Below are positions 19,034 to 27,624 of a stretch of 64,000 nt of DNA, in pieces. Numbering within the stretch: the first letter of the stretch is position 1; each line of letters starts with the position of its first letter. The translations under genes and the position numbers were made by a program. This DNA comes from Nocardioides ganghwensis. GTDB taxonomy: Bacteria; Actinomycetota; Actinomycetes; Propionibacteriales; Nocardioidaceae. A model generated the notes under the pieces. That model ran no database searches. It worked only from the letters and a program-made list of their open reading frames with translations, and was not told where the DNA came from. The stretch is from positions 1-64,000 of the forward strand of contig NZ_JACXYX010000012.1 of NCBI RefSeq assembly GCF_014779655.1, given 5' to 3'.

Positions 19034-19666
19034 TCAGGGGGTGGACTCTGCGGTCCGCATCTCCCACTGGATGTCCACGCCGGTCTTGGCGCCCTGCATC
19101 TGGTCGATCTGCGCCTGGGTCATGCCGGTGGTGTCGAACTCCCAGGTGATCTTGTAGGTGCGGCTGCTGACGCCGGACGGCACGTCCCAGCCGCCCATCG
19201 CGGTCTCGAAGGTGTTCTTCTGGGAGACCATCGACAGGGGTGCGTCGGCGACGATGACGCCGTTGGTCGCGTCCTGGAGCGGGGCGAACCCGGCGCAGTC
19301 GGCGAAGCCGCCGCCGTTGCCGGCGATGATGGTGATCATGATCCGGTTCTCCAGGCCCTGCACGGAGGTGACCGGGTTGATGGTGAAGCCCCTCACCGTG
19401 CTGGGCACGCTCGCGTCGGCGGTCACCTTGATGCACTTGGTCTCGGTGTCGCCGGGGAGCATGTTGGCCACGCGGAAACGGGCCTGCCCGTTGTCGTCGT
19501 CGGTCAGCCGGACCGAGCCGGTCGCCCACTCGTTGCCGGAGTTGCGGGTCTGGCCCGTGAAGGCGGCGTAGGAGGCCTGGTAGACGAGAGCGCCCGCCGC
19601 GACCACGGCGACGGGGGTGGTGGCCGCGGCCAGGAGCTTCTGGGCGCGACGGGACGGCTTGATCAT
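19034..19666 (-). CDS. TasA/camelysin-like secreted protein with SipW-dependent signal peptide
   Basis: A 210-residue exported protein. Basic residues (KPSRRAQK), a hydrophobic stretch at about 11-33 and then YAAFTGQTRNSGNEWATG (33-50) give the signal and cleavage region of SipW-processed proteins such as TasA and camelysin. The mature part is beta-rich and threonine/asparagine-rich, beginning VRLTDDDNG and with a PGDTETKCIKV motif of the family. TasA forms surface or biofilm fibres, but fibre formation here is inference. I use the ATG at 19666, behind GGAGAG. It precedes the SipW-LamG gene by 40 nt. Confidence 0.8.
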   Translation of the reverse strand: MIKPSRRAQKLLAAATTPVAVVAAGALVYQASYAAFTGQTRNSGNEWATGSVRLTDDDNGQARFRVANMLPGDTETKCIKVTADASVPSTVRGFTINPVTSVQGLENRIMITIIAGNGGGFADCAGFAPLQDATNGVIVADAPLSMVSQKNTFETAMGGWDVPSGVSSRTYKITWEFDTTGMTQAQIDQMQGAKTGVDIQWEMRTAESTP

Positions 19667-19770
19667 GGTGTGTGTCTCTCCAACCGAGAACGTGCGAAGG
19701 GTCGGGCGCCCGGTCGGGACGCCCGGCACTGAGTGCAGGCACACCGTAGGAACGACAAGGTAAAGAAATC

Positions 19771-19782
19771 TGCCGTTCGGCA
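19771..19782. promoter_or_regulatory. Palindrome in the TasA-like gene promoter
   Basis: TGCCGTTCGGCA (arms TGCCG/CGGCA) is flanked on both sides by AAATC, in the AT-richest part of the upstream region. On the minus strand it would overlap the -35 region of a possible promoter whose -10 (TACGGT) is at 19748-19743. A repressor site is plausible. The regulator is unknown. Confidence 0.35.
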
Positions 19783-19824
19783 AAATCTAGTCAGTCCGGT
19801 ATTGACACCTAGTCACGCGTGCTG

Positions 19825-20391
19825 TCAGCGACGCGTGGCGATGACCGCCGAGGCGTCGGCCGCCACCATCACCTCGACCGCGGTGAACCGGTCGTCGGTG
19901 AGCCACTGCTCGCGCAGCGTGTCGACCCGCCCGTAGGTGATCGGCGGCCAGGACTCGCACGGCGCGAAGTCGTCGAGCACCACGATGCCGCCGGGCTCGA
20001 CGAGGTCGATGACGGCGTCGACGCCGACCTCCGACGGGCTGCCCGAGTCGAGGAAGAGCAGGGAGAACGGGCCGTGCTCACGCAGCACGTTCCAGTCGGC
20101 GGCCAGCACCTCGACCTTGTGGTCGTCGTCGAAGATCTTCGAGGCCGCGCCGGCCAGCGACTCGTCGAGCTCGGCGGTGAGGATCCTCGCCCCGTTGCGC
20201 ACGCCGCTGCGCAGCCACGCCGTGCCGACGCCGCAGCCGGTGCCGAACTCCGCCATCGTGCCGCCGCGGGTGGCGGCGAGGGTCGCGAGCAGCCGACCGG
20301 TCTCGTTGCGGCAGAACGCGACGTAGCCGGCCTGGCGGCACACGTCGAAGGCGCGCTGGACGATGTCGGGGAGATCCGGGGGAGCAGACAT
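19825..20391 (-). CDS. Class I SAM-dependent methyltransferase (O-methyltransferase-like)
   Basis: A 188-residue methyltransferase. The SAM-binding motif I is EFGTGCGVGTAWL, followed by the acidic end of strand 2 (ILTAELDE) and motif LLFLDSG at strand 4, then GGIVVLDDFAP. This resembles the small O-methyltransferase group acting on catechol-like substrates. The substrate is not determinable. It is upstream of, and in the same direction as, the TasA/SipW pair but 158 nt away, with a promoter-like region between. Confidence 0.78.
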   Translation of the reverse strand: MSAPPDLPDIVQRAFDVCRQAGYVAFCRNETGRLLATLAATRGGTMAEFGTGCGVGTAWLRSGVRNGARILTAELDESLAGAASKIFDDDHKVEVLAADWNVLREHGPFSLLFLDSGSPSEVGVDAVIDLVEPGGIVVLDDFAPCESWPPITYGRVDTLREQWLTDDRFTAVEVMVAADASAVIATRR

Positions 20392-20514
20392 GAGGCCGTC
20401 GAGTCTGTCACCCCTCGGCTCCGATCCCAGTGGGCGGGCCGACATCTCACGATCTGACACGTTTGCGGAAATGCGCTGCGCGGCACCCGGGGGCGGTCGT
20501 ACAGTCGGCTCACC

Positions 20515-20559
20515 ATGCGGAGCGTCTTCGTACTTATCGATCGCCGCGGCGGGGCCTGA
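20515..20559 (+). CDS. Candidate branched-chain leader peptide upstream of leuB
   Basis: The ATG at 20515 opens a 14-codon frame MRSVFVLIDRRGGA ending at TGA 20557. The run GTC-TTC-GTA-CTT-ATC codes Val-Phe-Val-Leu-Ile and, like the ilvB leader, uses AT-rich codons (GTA, CTT) that are rare here. TACAGT at 20500-20505 could be the -10. Two mutually exclusive hairpins follow within 50 nt, and leuB and ilvE lie downstream. The peptide has not been recognised by name. Calling it a leader rests on this context. Confidence 0.55.
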   Translation: MRSVFVLIDRRGGA

Positions 20560-20569
20560 CAGAGAGGCC

Positions 20570-20609
20570 ACCTCGTCGCGGTGTTCGGCGTTGACGAGGT
20601 TCCGCCACC
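20570..20609 (+). promoter_or_regulatory. Alternative hairpins after the candidate leuB leader peptide
   Basis: ACCTCGTC (20570-20577) pairs perfectly with GACGAGGT (20593-20600). Its loop holds GGTG/CGG (20580-20588), which can instead pair with CCGCCACC (20602-20609), a hairpin followed by CGGCCTTTCT. The two structures exclude each other, as antiterminator and terminator do in attenuation. A third small hairpin, CTGGGC-AGTA-GCCCAG, follows near 20629-20644. The terminator is weak by eye. Confidence 0.45.
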
Positions 20610-20817
20610 CGGCCTTTCTCCCCTCCGCTGGGCAGTAGCCCAGCCGAGTTCGAAGCCGCCGCCTCCGTGGCGGGTCCACGCAGTCACTGCGCGATCCGCA
20701 CGCTCGTCGGCCGGCAGCCGGGCCCGGGCGATCCCCGCACCCCCGCTCCGTCACCCGCCGCGGTGTCGGCAGCTTCGGACTCACCACCCGCACACCACGT
20801 GACCAGGAGTGAGAACG
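20610..20817. other. Untranslated stretch between the leuB leader and the 46-residue gene
   Basis: Apart from the small CTGGGC/GCCCAG hairpin near 20629, I see no convincing gene in this 208-nt stretch. Open frames here have no start context and read as proline/arginine-rich chance translations. It is probably a long 5' leader of the leuB transcript or contains a further promoter for the small gene at 20818. Confidence 0.4.
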
Positions 20818-20958
20818 ATGTACGACCTGTACCCCGACGCCTGGGGCCCCGCGGCCCACGACCCCGAGAACCCGCGCAGCGCGGAGAACGTCGCGCTGGC
20901 GCTGCAGACGGCGCTTGACCTGCGAGACGGCGGCGGCCAGCGGCCCGACGACAACTAA
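20818..20958 (+). CDS. Small protein of 46 residues, unknown function
   Basis: ATG at 20818 behind CAGGAGTGAGAACG (AGGAG 6-10 nt upstream, a good ribosome site) opens a 46-codon frame ending at TAA 20956. The protein begins [15 protein letters not shown] and ends [10 protein letters not shown]. It is acidic, with one amphipathic stretch ([18 protein letters not shown]) that could form a helix. No family is recognised. It lies between the candidate attenuator and leuB, whose ATG follows by 10 nt, so it is probably co-expressed with leuB. Confidence 0.6.
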   Translation: MYDLYPDAWGPAAHDPENPRSAENVALALQTALDLRDGGGQRPDDN

Positions 20959-20968
20959 CGTCAGCCGC

Positions 20969-22048
20969 ATGCCAGACACCCAGCAGACCGCTCCCACCGG
21001 CACGCCCACCCTCGCCGTCATCCCCGGCGACGGCATCGGCCCGGAGGTGACCGCCGAGGCCCTCAAGGTCCTCGAGGTCGCGTCCCCGGTGAAGTTCGAG
21101 TCGACGCGCTACGACCTCGGCGCCGAGCGCTACCTCGCGACCGGCGAGGTGCTGCCAGACTCGGTGCTCGCGGAGATCCGCGAGCACGACGCGATCCTGC
21201 TCGGAGCCGTCGGTGGCAAGCCCAACGACCCCGACCTGCCCCCCGGCATCCTCGAGCGCGGCCTGCTGCTCAAGCTGCGCTTCGAGCTCGACCACTACGT
21301 CAACCTGCGTCCGTCGCGCCTCTTCCCCGGCACCGCCTCACCCCTGGCGGAGCCGGTCCTGAGGAAGGGGGAGATCGACTTCGTGGTGGTCCGCGAGGGC
21401 ACCGAGGGCCCCTACACGGGCAACGGCGGCGCCCTCCGGGTCGGCACCCCCGCCGAGATCGCCACCGAGGTGTCGGTCAACACCGCGTACGGCGTCGAGC
21501 GGGTCATCCGCGACGCCTTCGCCCGCGCCGAGAAGCGCCCGCGCAAGAAGGTGACGCTGGTCCACAAGACCAACGTCCTGGTCAACGCCGGGTCGCTGTG
21601 GTGGCGCCTGTTCGAGCAGGTCGCGGCCGAGCACCCCGACGTCACGACCGACTACATCCACATCGACGCCGCCATGATCTTCATGGTCACCGACCCGGCA
21701 CGCTTCGACGTGGTCGTCACCGACAACCTCTTCGGCGACATCATCACCGACCTCGCCGCCGCCATCACCGGCGGCATCGGACTGGCCGCCTCCGGCAACG
21801 TGAACCCCGACCGGACGGCGCCGTCCATGTTCGAGCCCGTCCACGGCTCGGCCCCCGACATCGCCGGGCAGCAGAAGGCCGACCCGACCGCCGCGATCCT
21901 GTCCGGCGCGCTGCTGCTCGACCACCTCGGCCACCCCGACGCCGCCGCCGCGATCGAGGCCGCCGTGCTGGCCGACCTCACCGAGCGCGAGCCCGGGACG
22001 AGCCGTCGTACGAGCGAGGTCGGGGACGCCATCGCCGCCCGCCTCTGA
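20969..22048 (+). CDS. leuB: 3-isopropylmalate dehydrogenase
   Basis: Oxidatively decarboxylates 3-isopropylmalate in leucine synthesis, using NAD and Mg/Mn. The 359-residue protein shows the family order: [10 protein letters not shown] at the start, LGAVGGKP, the substrate arginines in the [19 protein letters not shown] region, [11 protein letters not shown], the Tyr/Lys pair (HKTNVL) and [18 protein letters not shown] with the metal Asp residues, then [13 protein letters not shown] for NAD. TAACGT at 20956-20961 ends 8 nt before the ATG, so a leaderless transcript is possible besides read-through from the leader. Followed by ilvE 24 nt later. Confidence 0.96.
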   Translation: MPDTQQTAPTGTPTLAVIPGDGIGPEVTAEALKVLEVASPVKFESTRYDLGAERYLATGEVLPDSVLAEIREHDAILLGAVGGKPNDPDLPPGILERGLLLKLRFELDHYVNLRPSRLFPGTASPLAEPVLRKGEIDFVVVREGTEGPYTGNGGALRVGTPAEIATEVSVNTAYGVERVIRDAFARAEKRPRKKVTLVHKTNVLVNAGSLWWRLFEQVAAEHPDVTTDYIHIDAAMIFMVTDPARFDVVVTDNLFGDIITDLAAAITGGIGLAASGNVNPDRTAPSMFEPVHGSAPDIAGQQKADPTAAILSGALLLDHLGHPDAAAAIEAAVLADLTEREPGTSRRTSEVGDAIAARL

Positions 22049-22072
22049 GCCGAACCTGAGTAGGTTGACCCC

Positions 22073-23161
22073 ATGCAGATCAGCACCACCGCCAACCCCA
22101 CGCCCGTCGACGACGCCCGGCTGGCCGAGATCCTCGCCAACCCCGGCTTCGGCACCTACTTCACCGACCACATGCTCACGGTCGAGTGGACGCCCGACGA
22201 GGGCTGGCACGCTGCCCGGATCGAGCCCTACGGCCCGCTGACGCTCGACCCCGCGACCGCGGTCCTGCACTACGCGCAGGAGACCTTCGAGGGCATGAAG
22301 GCCTACCGGCACGACGACGGCTCGATCTGGACCTTCCGGCCCGAGCAGAACGCCGCGCGCATGGTGCGCTCGTCCAAGCGCCTGGCCTTCCCCGAGCTCC
22401 CGGTCGACGACTTCGTCGCGTGCGTGGACGCGCTCGTCGAGACCGACCAGCGCTGGGTGCCTGACAACGCCTCCGGCGGCGGCGAGGGCGAGAAGTCGCT
22501 CTACCTGCGCCCGTTCATGTTCGCCTCCGAGACGTTCCTCGGCGTACGCCCGGCGCAGCACGTGACCTTCATGGTCATCGCCTCGCCCGCCGGCGCCTAC
22601 TTCAAGGGCGGCATCAAGCCGGTCAACCTCTGGCTCTCGGAGACCTTCACCCGCGCCGGTCGCGGCGGCATGGGCGCGGCCAAGACGGGTGGCAACTACG
22701 CCGCGTCGCTGGCCGCCCAGCGCGAGGCGATCGAGCAGGGCTGCGACCAGGTCGTCTTCCTCGACGACCAGGAGTTCCGCTACATCGAGGAGCTCGGCGG
22801 GATGAACCTGTTCTTCGTCCACGCCGACGGCAGCATCGTCACCCCCGAGACCGGCACGATCCTCGAGGGCATCACCCGTGCGTCGATCATCGAGCTCGCC
22901 GGCAAGCTCGGCCACGCGGTCGAGGAGCGCAAGTTCAGCATCGACGAGTGGCGCGACGGCGTCACCTCCGGAGAGATCACCGAGGTCTTCGCGTGCGGCA
23001 CCGCCGCGGTGGTCACGCCGGTCGGTGAGCTGCGCTCGCCCCACGGCGTGACCCCGGCCCCCGCCAGCACCGAGCTGACCATGCGGATCCGCGAGGCGCT
23101 CGTGGGCATGCAGTTCGGCCGCGCGGAGGACACCTTCGGCTGGATGCACCGCGTGGTGTGA
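22073..23161 (+). CDS. ilvE: Branched-chain amino acid aminotransferase
   Basis: Transfers the amino group from glutamate to the keto acids of leucine, isoleucine and valine. The fold-type IV PLP enzyme of 362 residues has Lys204 in the [11 protein letters not shown] segment, the GMKAYR strand, the [12 protein letters not shown] segment and [12 protein letters not shown] near the end. TAGGTT at 22061-22066 ends 7 nt before the ATG, suggesting a leaderless transcript in addition to read-through from leuB. Its stop overlaps the start of the NhaA-DsbA fusion (GTGA). Confidence 0.96.
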   Translation: MQISTTANPTPVDDARLAEILANPGFGTYFTDHMLTVEWTPDEGWHAARIEPYGPLTLDPATAVLHYAQETFEGMKAYRHDDGSIWTFRPEQNAARMVRSSKRLAFPELPVDDFVACVDALVETDQRWVPDNASGGGEGEKSLYLRPFMFASETFLGVRPAQHVTFMVIASPAGAYFKGGIKPVNLWLSETFTRAGRGGMGAAKTGGNYAASLAAQREAIEQGCDQVVFLDDQEFRYIEELGGMNLFFVHADGSIVTPETGTILEGITRASIIELAGKLGHAVEERKFSIDEWRDGVTSGEITEVFACGTAAVVTPVGELRSPHGVTPAPASTELTMRIREALVGMQFGRAEDTFGWMHRVV

Positions 23162-25023
23162 GCACCGAGCAGTCCGCCTGCACCGGCTCCGCGGCGTTCG
23201 AGGCGCAGAGCCCGCGGTCGCTGCGCGACTTCATCCGCACCGAGTCCGGCTCCGCCGGGCTGCTCGTCGTCGCGGCGCTGGTCGCGCTGGTGTGGGCGAA
23301 CTCGCCGTGGTCGCAGTCCTACGTCGACCTGTGGCACACCGAGCTGTCGATCCGGCTGGGGGACGGTGGGCTGTCGATGGACCTGCACCACTGGGTCAAC
23401 GACGGCCTGATGGTCGTGTTCTTCTTCGTCATCGGCCTCGAGGTGCGCAAGGAGTTCGCCATCGGCGAGCTCACCGACCGCAGCCGGGTCGTGGTGCCGC
23501 TGGTCGCCGGCGTCACCGGCATGCTGGTGCCGGCCGGCATCTTCCTCGCCCTCAACCCGTCCGGTGAGGCGGCGGCCGGGTGGGGTGCGGTCATCGGCAC
23601 CGACACCGCGTTCCTGCTCGGCGTGATGGCGCTCGTGGGGCCGGCCGTCTCGACCCAGCTGCGGATCTTCCTGCTCACGCTGACGGTGATCGACGACATC
23701 GTCGCCGTCAGCGTGATCGGCGTCGTCTACTCCGACGACCTCTCGGTCGGCGCGCTGCTCGTGGCGGCCGCGTGCCTGGCGGTCCTGGTCGGGCTCGACC
23801 GCGCCGGCGTGTGGCAGGCCGCGCCCTACGTGCTCGTCGTCCTCGTCCTCTGGATCGCCACCGTCGAGTCCGGCGTGCACGCCTCCATCGCGGGCATGCT
23901 CAGCGGCCTGCTGGTGCCCGCCCTGGACCCGCGCCGGTCCGACGTGGAGGACGCCGCGCGCAGCTTCCGTGCCTTCCGGCAGTCGCCGATGCCGGGCGTG
24001 CAGCGGGCCGCCCGCCGCTCGCTGACCCGCGCGATCTCGGTCAACGAGCGACTGCAGGAGGCCCTGCACACCCCGACCAGCCACGTCGTCGTACCGGTGT
24101 TCGCGCTGGCCAACGCCGGGGTCGACCTGCGCGACGGCGTGCTGGGTGACGCCCTCGGCTCGCGGTTGATGTGGGGCATCGTGCTCGGCCTGGTCGTGGG
24201 CAAGGCGGTCGGCATCTTCCTCGGCGCGTTCGCGAGCGTACGACTGGGCTGGGGCCGGCTGCCGCAGGGCGTCGGGCTGGGCCACACCCTGGCCGGCGGC
24301 GCCCTGTCCGGCATCGGCTTCACCGTCTCGCTCCTCATCATCAGCCTCGCCTTCGAGTCGTCCCGGCTGCAGGACCAGGCCCGGGTCGGCGTCCTGCTCG
24401 CGGCCGTGCTGGCCAGCCTGGCCGGGTGGCTGGCCTTCCGGTTCGCCGCCCGGTTCCTCGGCCAGCGCGACGCGGCCCTGCCGACCCTCCTCAGCCGCCC
24501 GGTCGACCCCTCGCGCGACCACGTCCTCGGGCCCGCCGACGCCGAGCTGACCCTCGTGGAGTACCTCGACTACGAGTGCCCGTTCTGCGCCCGCGTCAGC
24601 GGCGTCGGCGACGAGCTGCGCGCCCACTTCGGCGACCGGTTGCGCTACGTCACCCGCCACCTCCCGCTCCCGGTCCACCCGCACGCGGAGCTGGCCGCCC
24701 TCGCGGCCGAGGCGGCAGCTCGCCAGGGCCGGTTCTGGGAGATGCACGCCGTGCTCTTCGCCCACCAGGACCAGCTCGAGCTCGAGGACCTCGTCGGCTA
24801 CGCCGCCGACCTCGACCTCGACGTCGAGCAGTTCATGCGCGACCTCGACGACGACGCGCTGGCCCGTCACGTCGCGCACGACGTCGCGTCGGCGGAGGAG
24901 AGCGGCGTACGCGGGACCCCGACGTTCTTCGTCGGCGAGGACCGGCACGTCGGTCCGCACGACGCCCGGACCCTCATCGCTGCGCTCGAGGCCTCCGGGC
25001 GCGCACCTCGGCCGATCGGCTGA
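23158..25023 (+). CDS. nhaA: Na+/H+ antiporter NhaA fused to a DsbA-like thioredoxin domain
   Basis: Residues 1-440 are an NhaA antiporter with about 11-12 membrane segments and the ion-binding pair Asp179-Asp180 in VIDDIVAV, exchanging sodium for protons across the inner membrane. Residues about 450-620 form a DsbA-type thioredoxin domain ([19 protein letters not shown]) with Cys474-Pro-Phe-Cys477 and the cis-Pro strand [17 protein letters not shown]. Total length is 621, against about 390 for E. coli NhaA. The GTG start overlaps the ilvE stop by 4 bp. The side of the membrane facing the thioredoxin domain is not resolved by reading alone. Confidence 0.92.
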   Translation: MSTEQSACTGSAAFEAQSPRSLRDFIRTESGSAGLLVVAALVALVWANSPWSQSYVDLWHTELSIRLGDGGLSMDLHHWVNDGLMVVFFFVIGLEVRKEFAIGELTDRSRVVVPLVAGVTGMLVPAGIFLALNPSGEAAAGWGAVIGTDTAFLLGVMALVGPAVSTQLRIFLLTLTVIDDIVAVSVIGVVYSDDLSVGALLVAAACLAVLVGLDRAGVWQAAPYVLVVLVLWIATVESGVHASIAGMLSGLLVPALDPRRSDVEDAARSFRAFRQSPMPGVQRAARRSLTRAISVNERLQEALHTPTSHVVVPVFALANAGVDLRDGVLGDALGSRLMWGIVLGLVVGKAVGIFLGAFASVRLGWGRLPQGVGLGHTLAGGALSGIGFTVSLLIISLAFESSRLQDQARVGVLLAAVLASLAGWLAFRFAARFLGQRDAALPTLLSRPVDPSRDHVLGPADAELTLVEYLDYECPFCARVSGVGDELRAHFGDRLRYVTRHLPLPVHPHAELAALAAEAAARQGRFWEMHAVLFAHQDQLELEDLVGYAADLDLDVEQFMRDLDDDALARHVAHDVASAEESGVRGTPTFFVGEDRHVGPHDARTLIAALEASGRAPRPIG

Positions 25024-25081
25024 CCCGCTGCGGCCCGCGGGCCGATGCGTGCGCACGCCCGTCGCGGCGAGGCTCGTCGCC

Positions 25082-25762
25082 ATGACGACCATCGCCCCGC
25101 ATCGGCCCGACGTCCCGACCCGACCTCGCCGCGAGTGGTGGATCCCGGCGAGCCTGCTCGCGCTCACGCTCGTCCCCGTCGCGGCCGGGGTCTTCCGGGT
25201 CGCGGAGCTCGCGGCGGGGGAGGCCGACGCCCGCAACCAGCGCTTCTTCGACTCGCCGCTGCCCGTCGTGGTGCACGTCCTCGGTGCCTGCGTCTACACC
25301 GTGCTCGGCGCGTTCCAGTTCATGCCGTCCTTCCGGGCCCGGCGCCCACGGTGGCACCGCTGGAGCGGACGGGTCCTCGTGCCCGCCGGCCTGGCCGCGG
25401 CGCTGAGCGGGCTGTGGATGGCGGTCTGGTACCCGCTCCCGGCCCACGACAACGACGCCCTCATGCTGTCCCGGCTGGTGTTCGGGTCGCTGATGGTCGC
25501 CGGCCTGGTGCTCGGCGTCCTCGCGATCCGCCGCCGCGACGTCCGCACGCACCAGCGGTGGATGGCGCGGGCGTACGCCGTCGCGCAGGGCGCGGGCACG
25601 CAGGCGATCGTCCTCGGGCCGATGGTCCTGCTCGTGGACCAGCCGGGCGGGAACCTCAAGGCCGCGGGCATGACGGTCGCGTGGGTCGTCAACCTGGCCG
25701 TGGCCGAGTGGCTGGTGCGGCGCAGCCAGGCTCGGTCGGGTCAGTCGAGGCGCCGGGTCTGA
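25082..25762 (+). CDS. DUF2306-family membrane protein
   Basis: A 226-residue membrane protein with about six hydrophobic segments. The pattern VVHVLGACVYTVLGAFQFMPSFRARRPRWHRWSGRVLV followed by RRRDVRTHQRWMARAYA is that of the DUF2306 family, whose paired histidines suggest heme or metal binding (known of the family only as prediction). Function is unknown. I start at the ATG at 25082. An upstream in-frame ATG at 25049 would add 11 residues. Its 3' end overlaps the convergent response regulator by 22 bp. Confidence 0.75.
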   Translation: MTTIAPHRPDVPTRPRREWWIPASLLALTLVPVAAGVFRVAELAAGEADARNQRFFDSPLPVVVHVLGACVYTVLGAFQFMPSFRARRPRWHRWSGRVLVPAGLAAALSGLWMAVWYPLPAHDNDALMLSRLVFGSLMVAGLVLGVLAIRRRDVRTHQRWMARAYAVAQGAGTQAIVLGPMVLLVDQPGGNLKAAGMTVAWVVNLAVAEWLVRRSQARSGQSRRRV

Positions 25763-26385
25763 TAGGCCCAGAGGGCGAGCTCGACCCGGTTGCGGACGCC
25801 GAGCTTGCCCATCAGCGAGCCGAGGTGGGTCTTCACCGTGCTGAGCGAGATGTAGAGCTCGGCCGCGACCTCGTGGTTGGTCAGCCCCCGGGCGACCGCG
25901 ACCAGCACCTGCTCCTCCCGGTCGGTGAGCGGTGACACGGGATCGGCGGGGGTGTCCCGCGTGGCGAAGCCCTTCAGCAGCCGCGTCGTCACGCTCGGTG
26001 CGATCAGCGAGCCGCCGTCCGCGGCAGCCCGTACGGCGTGGGTGAGCAGCTCGGGGCCGCAGTCCTTGAGCAGGAAGCCCTTCGCGCCCGCGAGCAGCGC
26101 GCCGTAGACGTACTCGTCGAGGTCGAAGGTCGTGACCACCACGACCGCCAGCGGGTCCGCGACGTCGGGACCGGCGAGGGCGCGGGTCGCCTCGATGCCG
26201 TTGAGCCGGGGCATCCGGATGTCGAGCAGGCACACGTCCGGGCGCAGGTCCCGGGCCTGCTCCACGGCGTCCTGGCCGTCGACGGCGGTCGCGACGACCT
26301 CGATGCCGTCCTGCGCGCCGAGGATCATGGCCAGACCGGTGCGCACGATCTCCTGGTCGTCGGCGACCAGCACGCGCAGGCTCAT
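25741..26385 (-). CDS. NarL/LuxR-family response regulator
   Basis: A 214-residue response regulator: receiver domain at about 1-120 with the acidic pocket Asp9/Asp10, phospho-acceptor Asp55 (LLDIRMPRLNG) and Lys in FLLKDCG, then a LuxR-type helix-turn-helix (LTDREEQVLVAVARGLTNHEVAAELYISLSTVKTHL...). It is the partner of the kinase whose stop it overlaps by 4 bp. Targets cannot be read from the sequence. No membrane transporter operon follows it, so its regulon is elsewhere or autoregulatory. Confidence 0.9.
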   Translation of the reverse strand: MSLRVLVADDQEIVRTGLAMILGAQDGIEVVATAVDGQDAVEQARDLRPDVCLLDIRMPRLNGIEATRALAGPDVADPLAVVVVTTFDLDEYVYGALLAGAKGFLLKDCGPELLTHAVRAAADGGSLIAPSVTTRLLKGFATRDTPADPVSPLTDREEQVLVAVARGLTNHEVAAELYISLSTVKTHLGSLMGKLGVRNRVELALWAYQTRRLD

Positions 26386-27527
26386 CGGGGCTCCGCCGGC
26401 AGCAGCGCACTGACCCGCCAGCCGCCGCCGGCCGCGGGACCGGCCGACAGGCGCCCGCCGAGCAGCTCGGCGCGCTCGGTCATCCCGACCACCCCGAAGC
26501 CGTCGCCCGACCCCGCGCGGGGGTGGCCCGGGTGCCGGCCGTCATCGGTCACCGTGAGCTCCACGAGGTCCAGCCTGCGCCGGACGTCGACGCGCACCGT
26601 CGTGGCGTCGACGGCGTGGCGGCGGGCGTTGGCGACGGCCTCCTGGGCGATGCGGTGCACCGCCGCCGCGAGCGTCGCGGACAGGTCGAGGTCGTCGGCG
26701 AGCGCGACCTCGACCGCGGGGCCCGGTCCTGCGCTGGCGGCCAGTCCGGCGAGGTCGTCGAGGGGTCGGTCGGGCGGTCGGTCGGGCGCCTCCTCGGTGC
26801 GCAGCACCTGCAGGACCTTGCGGGTCTCGGCCAGGGTGCGGGTGGCCTCCTCGTCGATGCGCCTGAGGGCGTCGCGCGCAGCCGTGGGCTGCCGGTCGGC
26901 GACGGCGAGCCCGGCCTGCGCGGTGATGGCGATGGCGGTCAGGTGGTGGGCGACCGTGTCGTGGAGGTCGCGGGCCAGCCGCTCGCGCTCGCCACGGCGT
27001 ACGTCGTCGAGCTGGCGGGTGTGCAGCAACGACCGCGCCCGCACCGCGGCTCCGGTCGCCGCGGCGGCGACGATGACGGCCGACCCGCCGATCCGGTCGG
27101 CCGGCACGAGAGGCTGGGTCACGAGCGAGGTCACGGCGACGAGGAGGAAGAGCCCCAGCCCGACGACGAGGTCACGGCCGCCCGCCCAGCGGGTGAGCGA
27201 GTAGGGGATCAGGAGCCCGACGATCGCCGTGCCGAGGTCCTCGGGCGTCGTGCCCTGGAGCCACCCGACGGCCAGGGACGCGGTCGCCACCAGGGCGAAC
27301 ACACCGGCCATCACCAGTGGACGTGTGCGGCGTACGAGCAGCGTCGGCAGCCACGCCAGGAACACCGCCAGCGACACCCAGCGCCACGCCAGGTCGGGCC
27401 GCCAGACGGCCACCTCGAGCACGGCGAGCACGGCGATCACCGCGACCGCCGCTGCGTCCCAGCGGGTGGCCGGGCGCGCGTCCGCGGGCGCGGGGAGGTG
27501 CCAGACGGACCGCGCGAGGGTGAGCAC
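26382..27527 (-). CDS. NarL-type sensor histidine kinase
   Basis: A 381-residue membrane histidine kinase of the HisKA_3 class. Four to five hydrophobic segments occupy about residues 25-180. Then comes the dimerisation/phospho-acceptor helix with His in ERLARDLHDTVAHHLTAIAI, then the ATPase domain with the N-box AVANARRHA and the VTDDG and GFGVVGMTERAELLGG segments. The GTG at 27527 is chosen because TACCGT ends 7 nt upstream on this strand. Overlaps the response regulator (ATGA). Signal unknown. No large extracytoplasmic sensor domain is evident. Confidence 0.88.
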   Translation of the reverse strand: MLTLARSVWHLPAPADARPATRWDAAAVAVIAVLAVLEVAVWRPDLAWRWVSLAVFLAWLPTLLVRRTRPLVMAGVFALVATASLAVGWLQGTTPEDLGTAIVGLLIPYSLTRWAGGRDLVVGLGLFLLVAVTSLVTQPLVPADRIGGSAVIVAAAATGAAVRARSLLHTRQLDDVRRGERERLARDLHDTVAHHLTAIAITAQAGLAVADRQPTAARDALRRIDEEATRTLAETRKVLQVLRTEEAPDRPPDRPLDDLAGLAASAGPGPAVEVALADDLDLSATLAAAVHRIAQEAVANARRHAVDATTVRVDVRRRLDLVELTVTDDGRHPGHPRAGSGDGFGVVGMTERAELLGGRLSAGPAAGGGWRVSALLPAEPR

Positions 27528-27624
27528 GCCTGAACGGTAGTGCCCTGCGCGTGCCTCCCGGATCGGCCGGATGACCGAGTGTGGTGCCCCGCCGCTCCGA
27601 GGTGCAGGCCGTAGCCTCCGGCAC

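Noticed and set aside
20581..20802. Small plus-strand gene before the 46-residue gene
   Set aside because: It lacks a plausible start region and reads as proline/arginine-rich chance sequence. It also overlaps the candidate attenuator structures.
20440..20820. T-box or SAM-type riboswitch before leuB
   Set aside because: I could not find a T-box sequence, specifier loop or a SAM aptamer core. The short frame plus alternative hairpins fits translation-coupled attenuation better.
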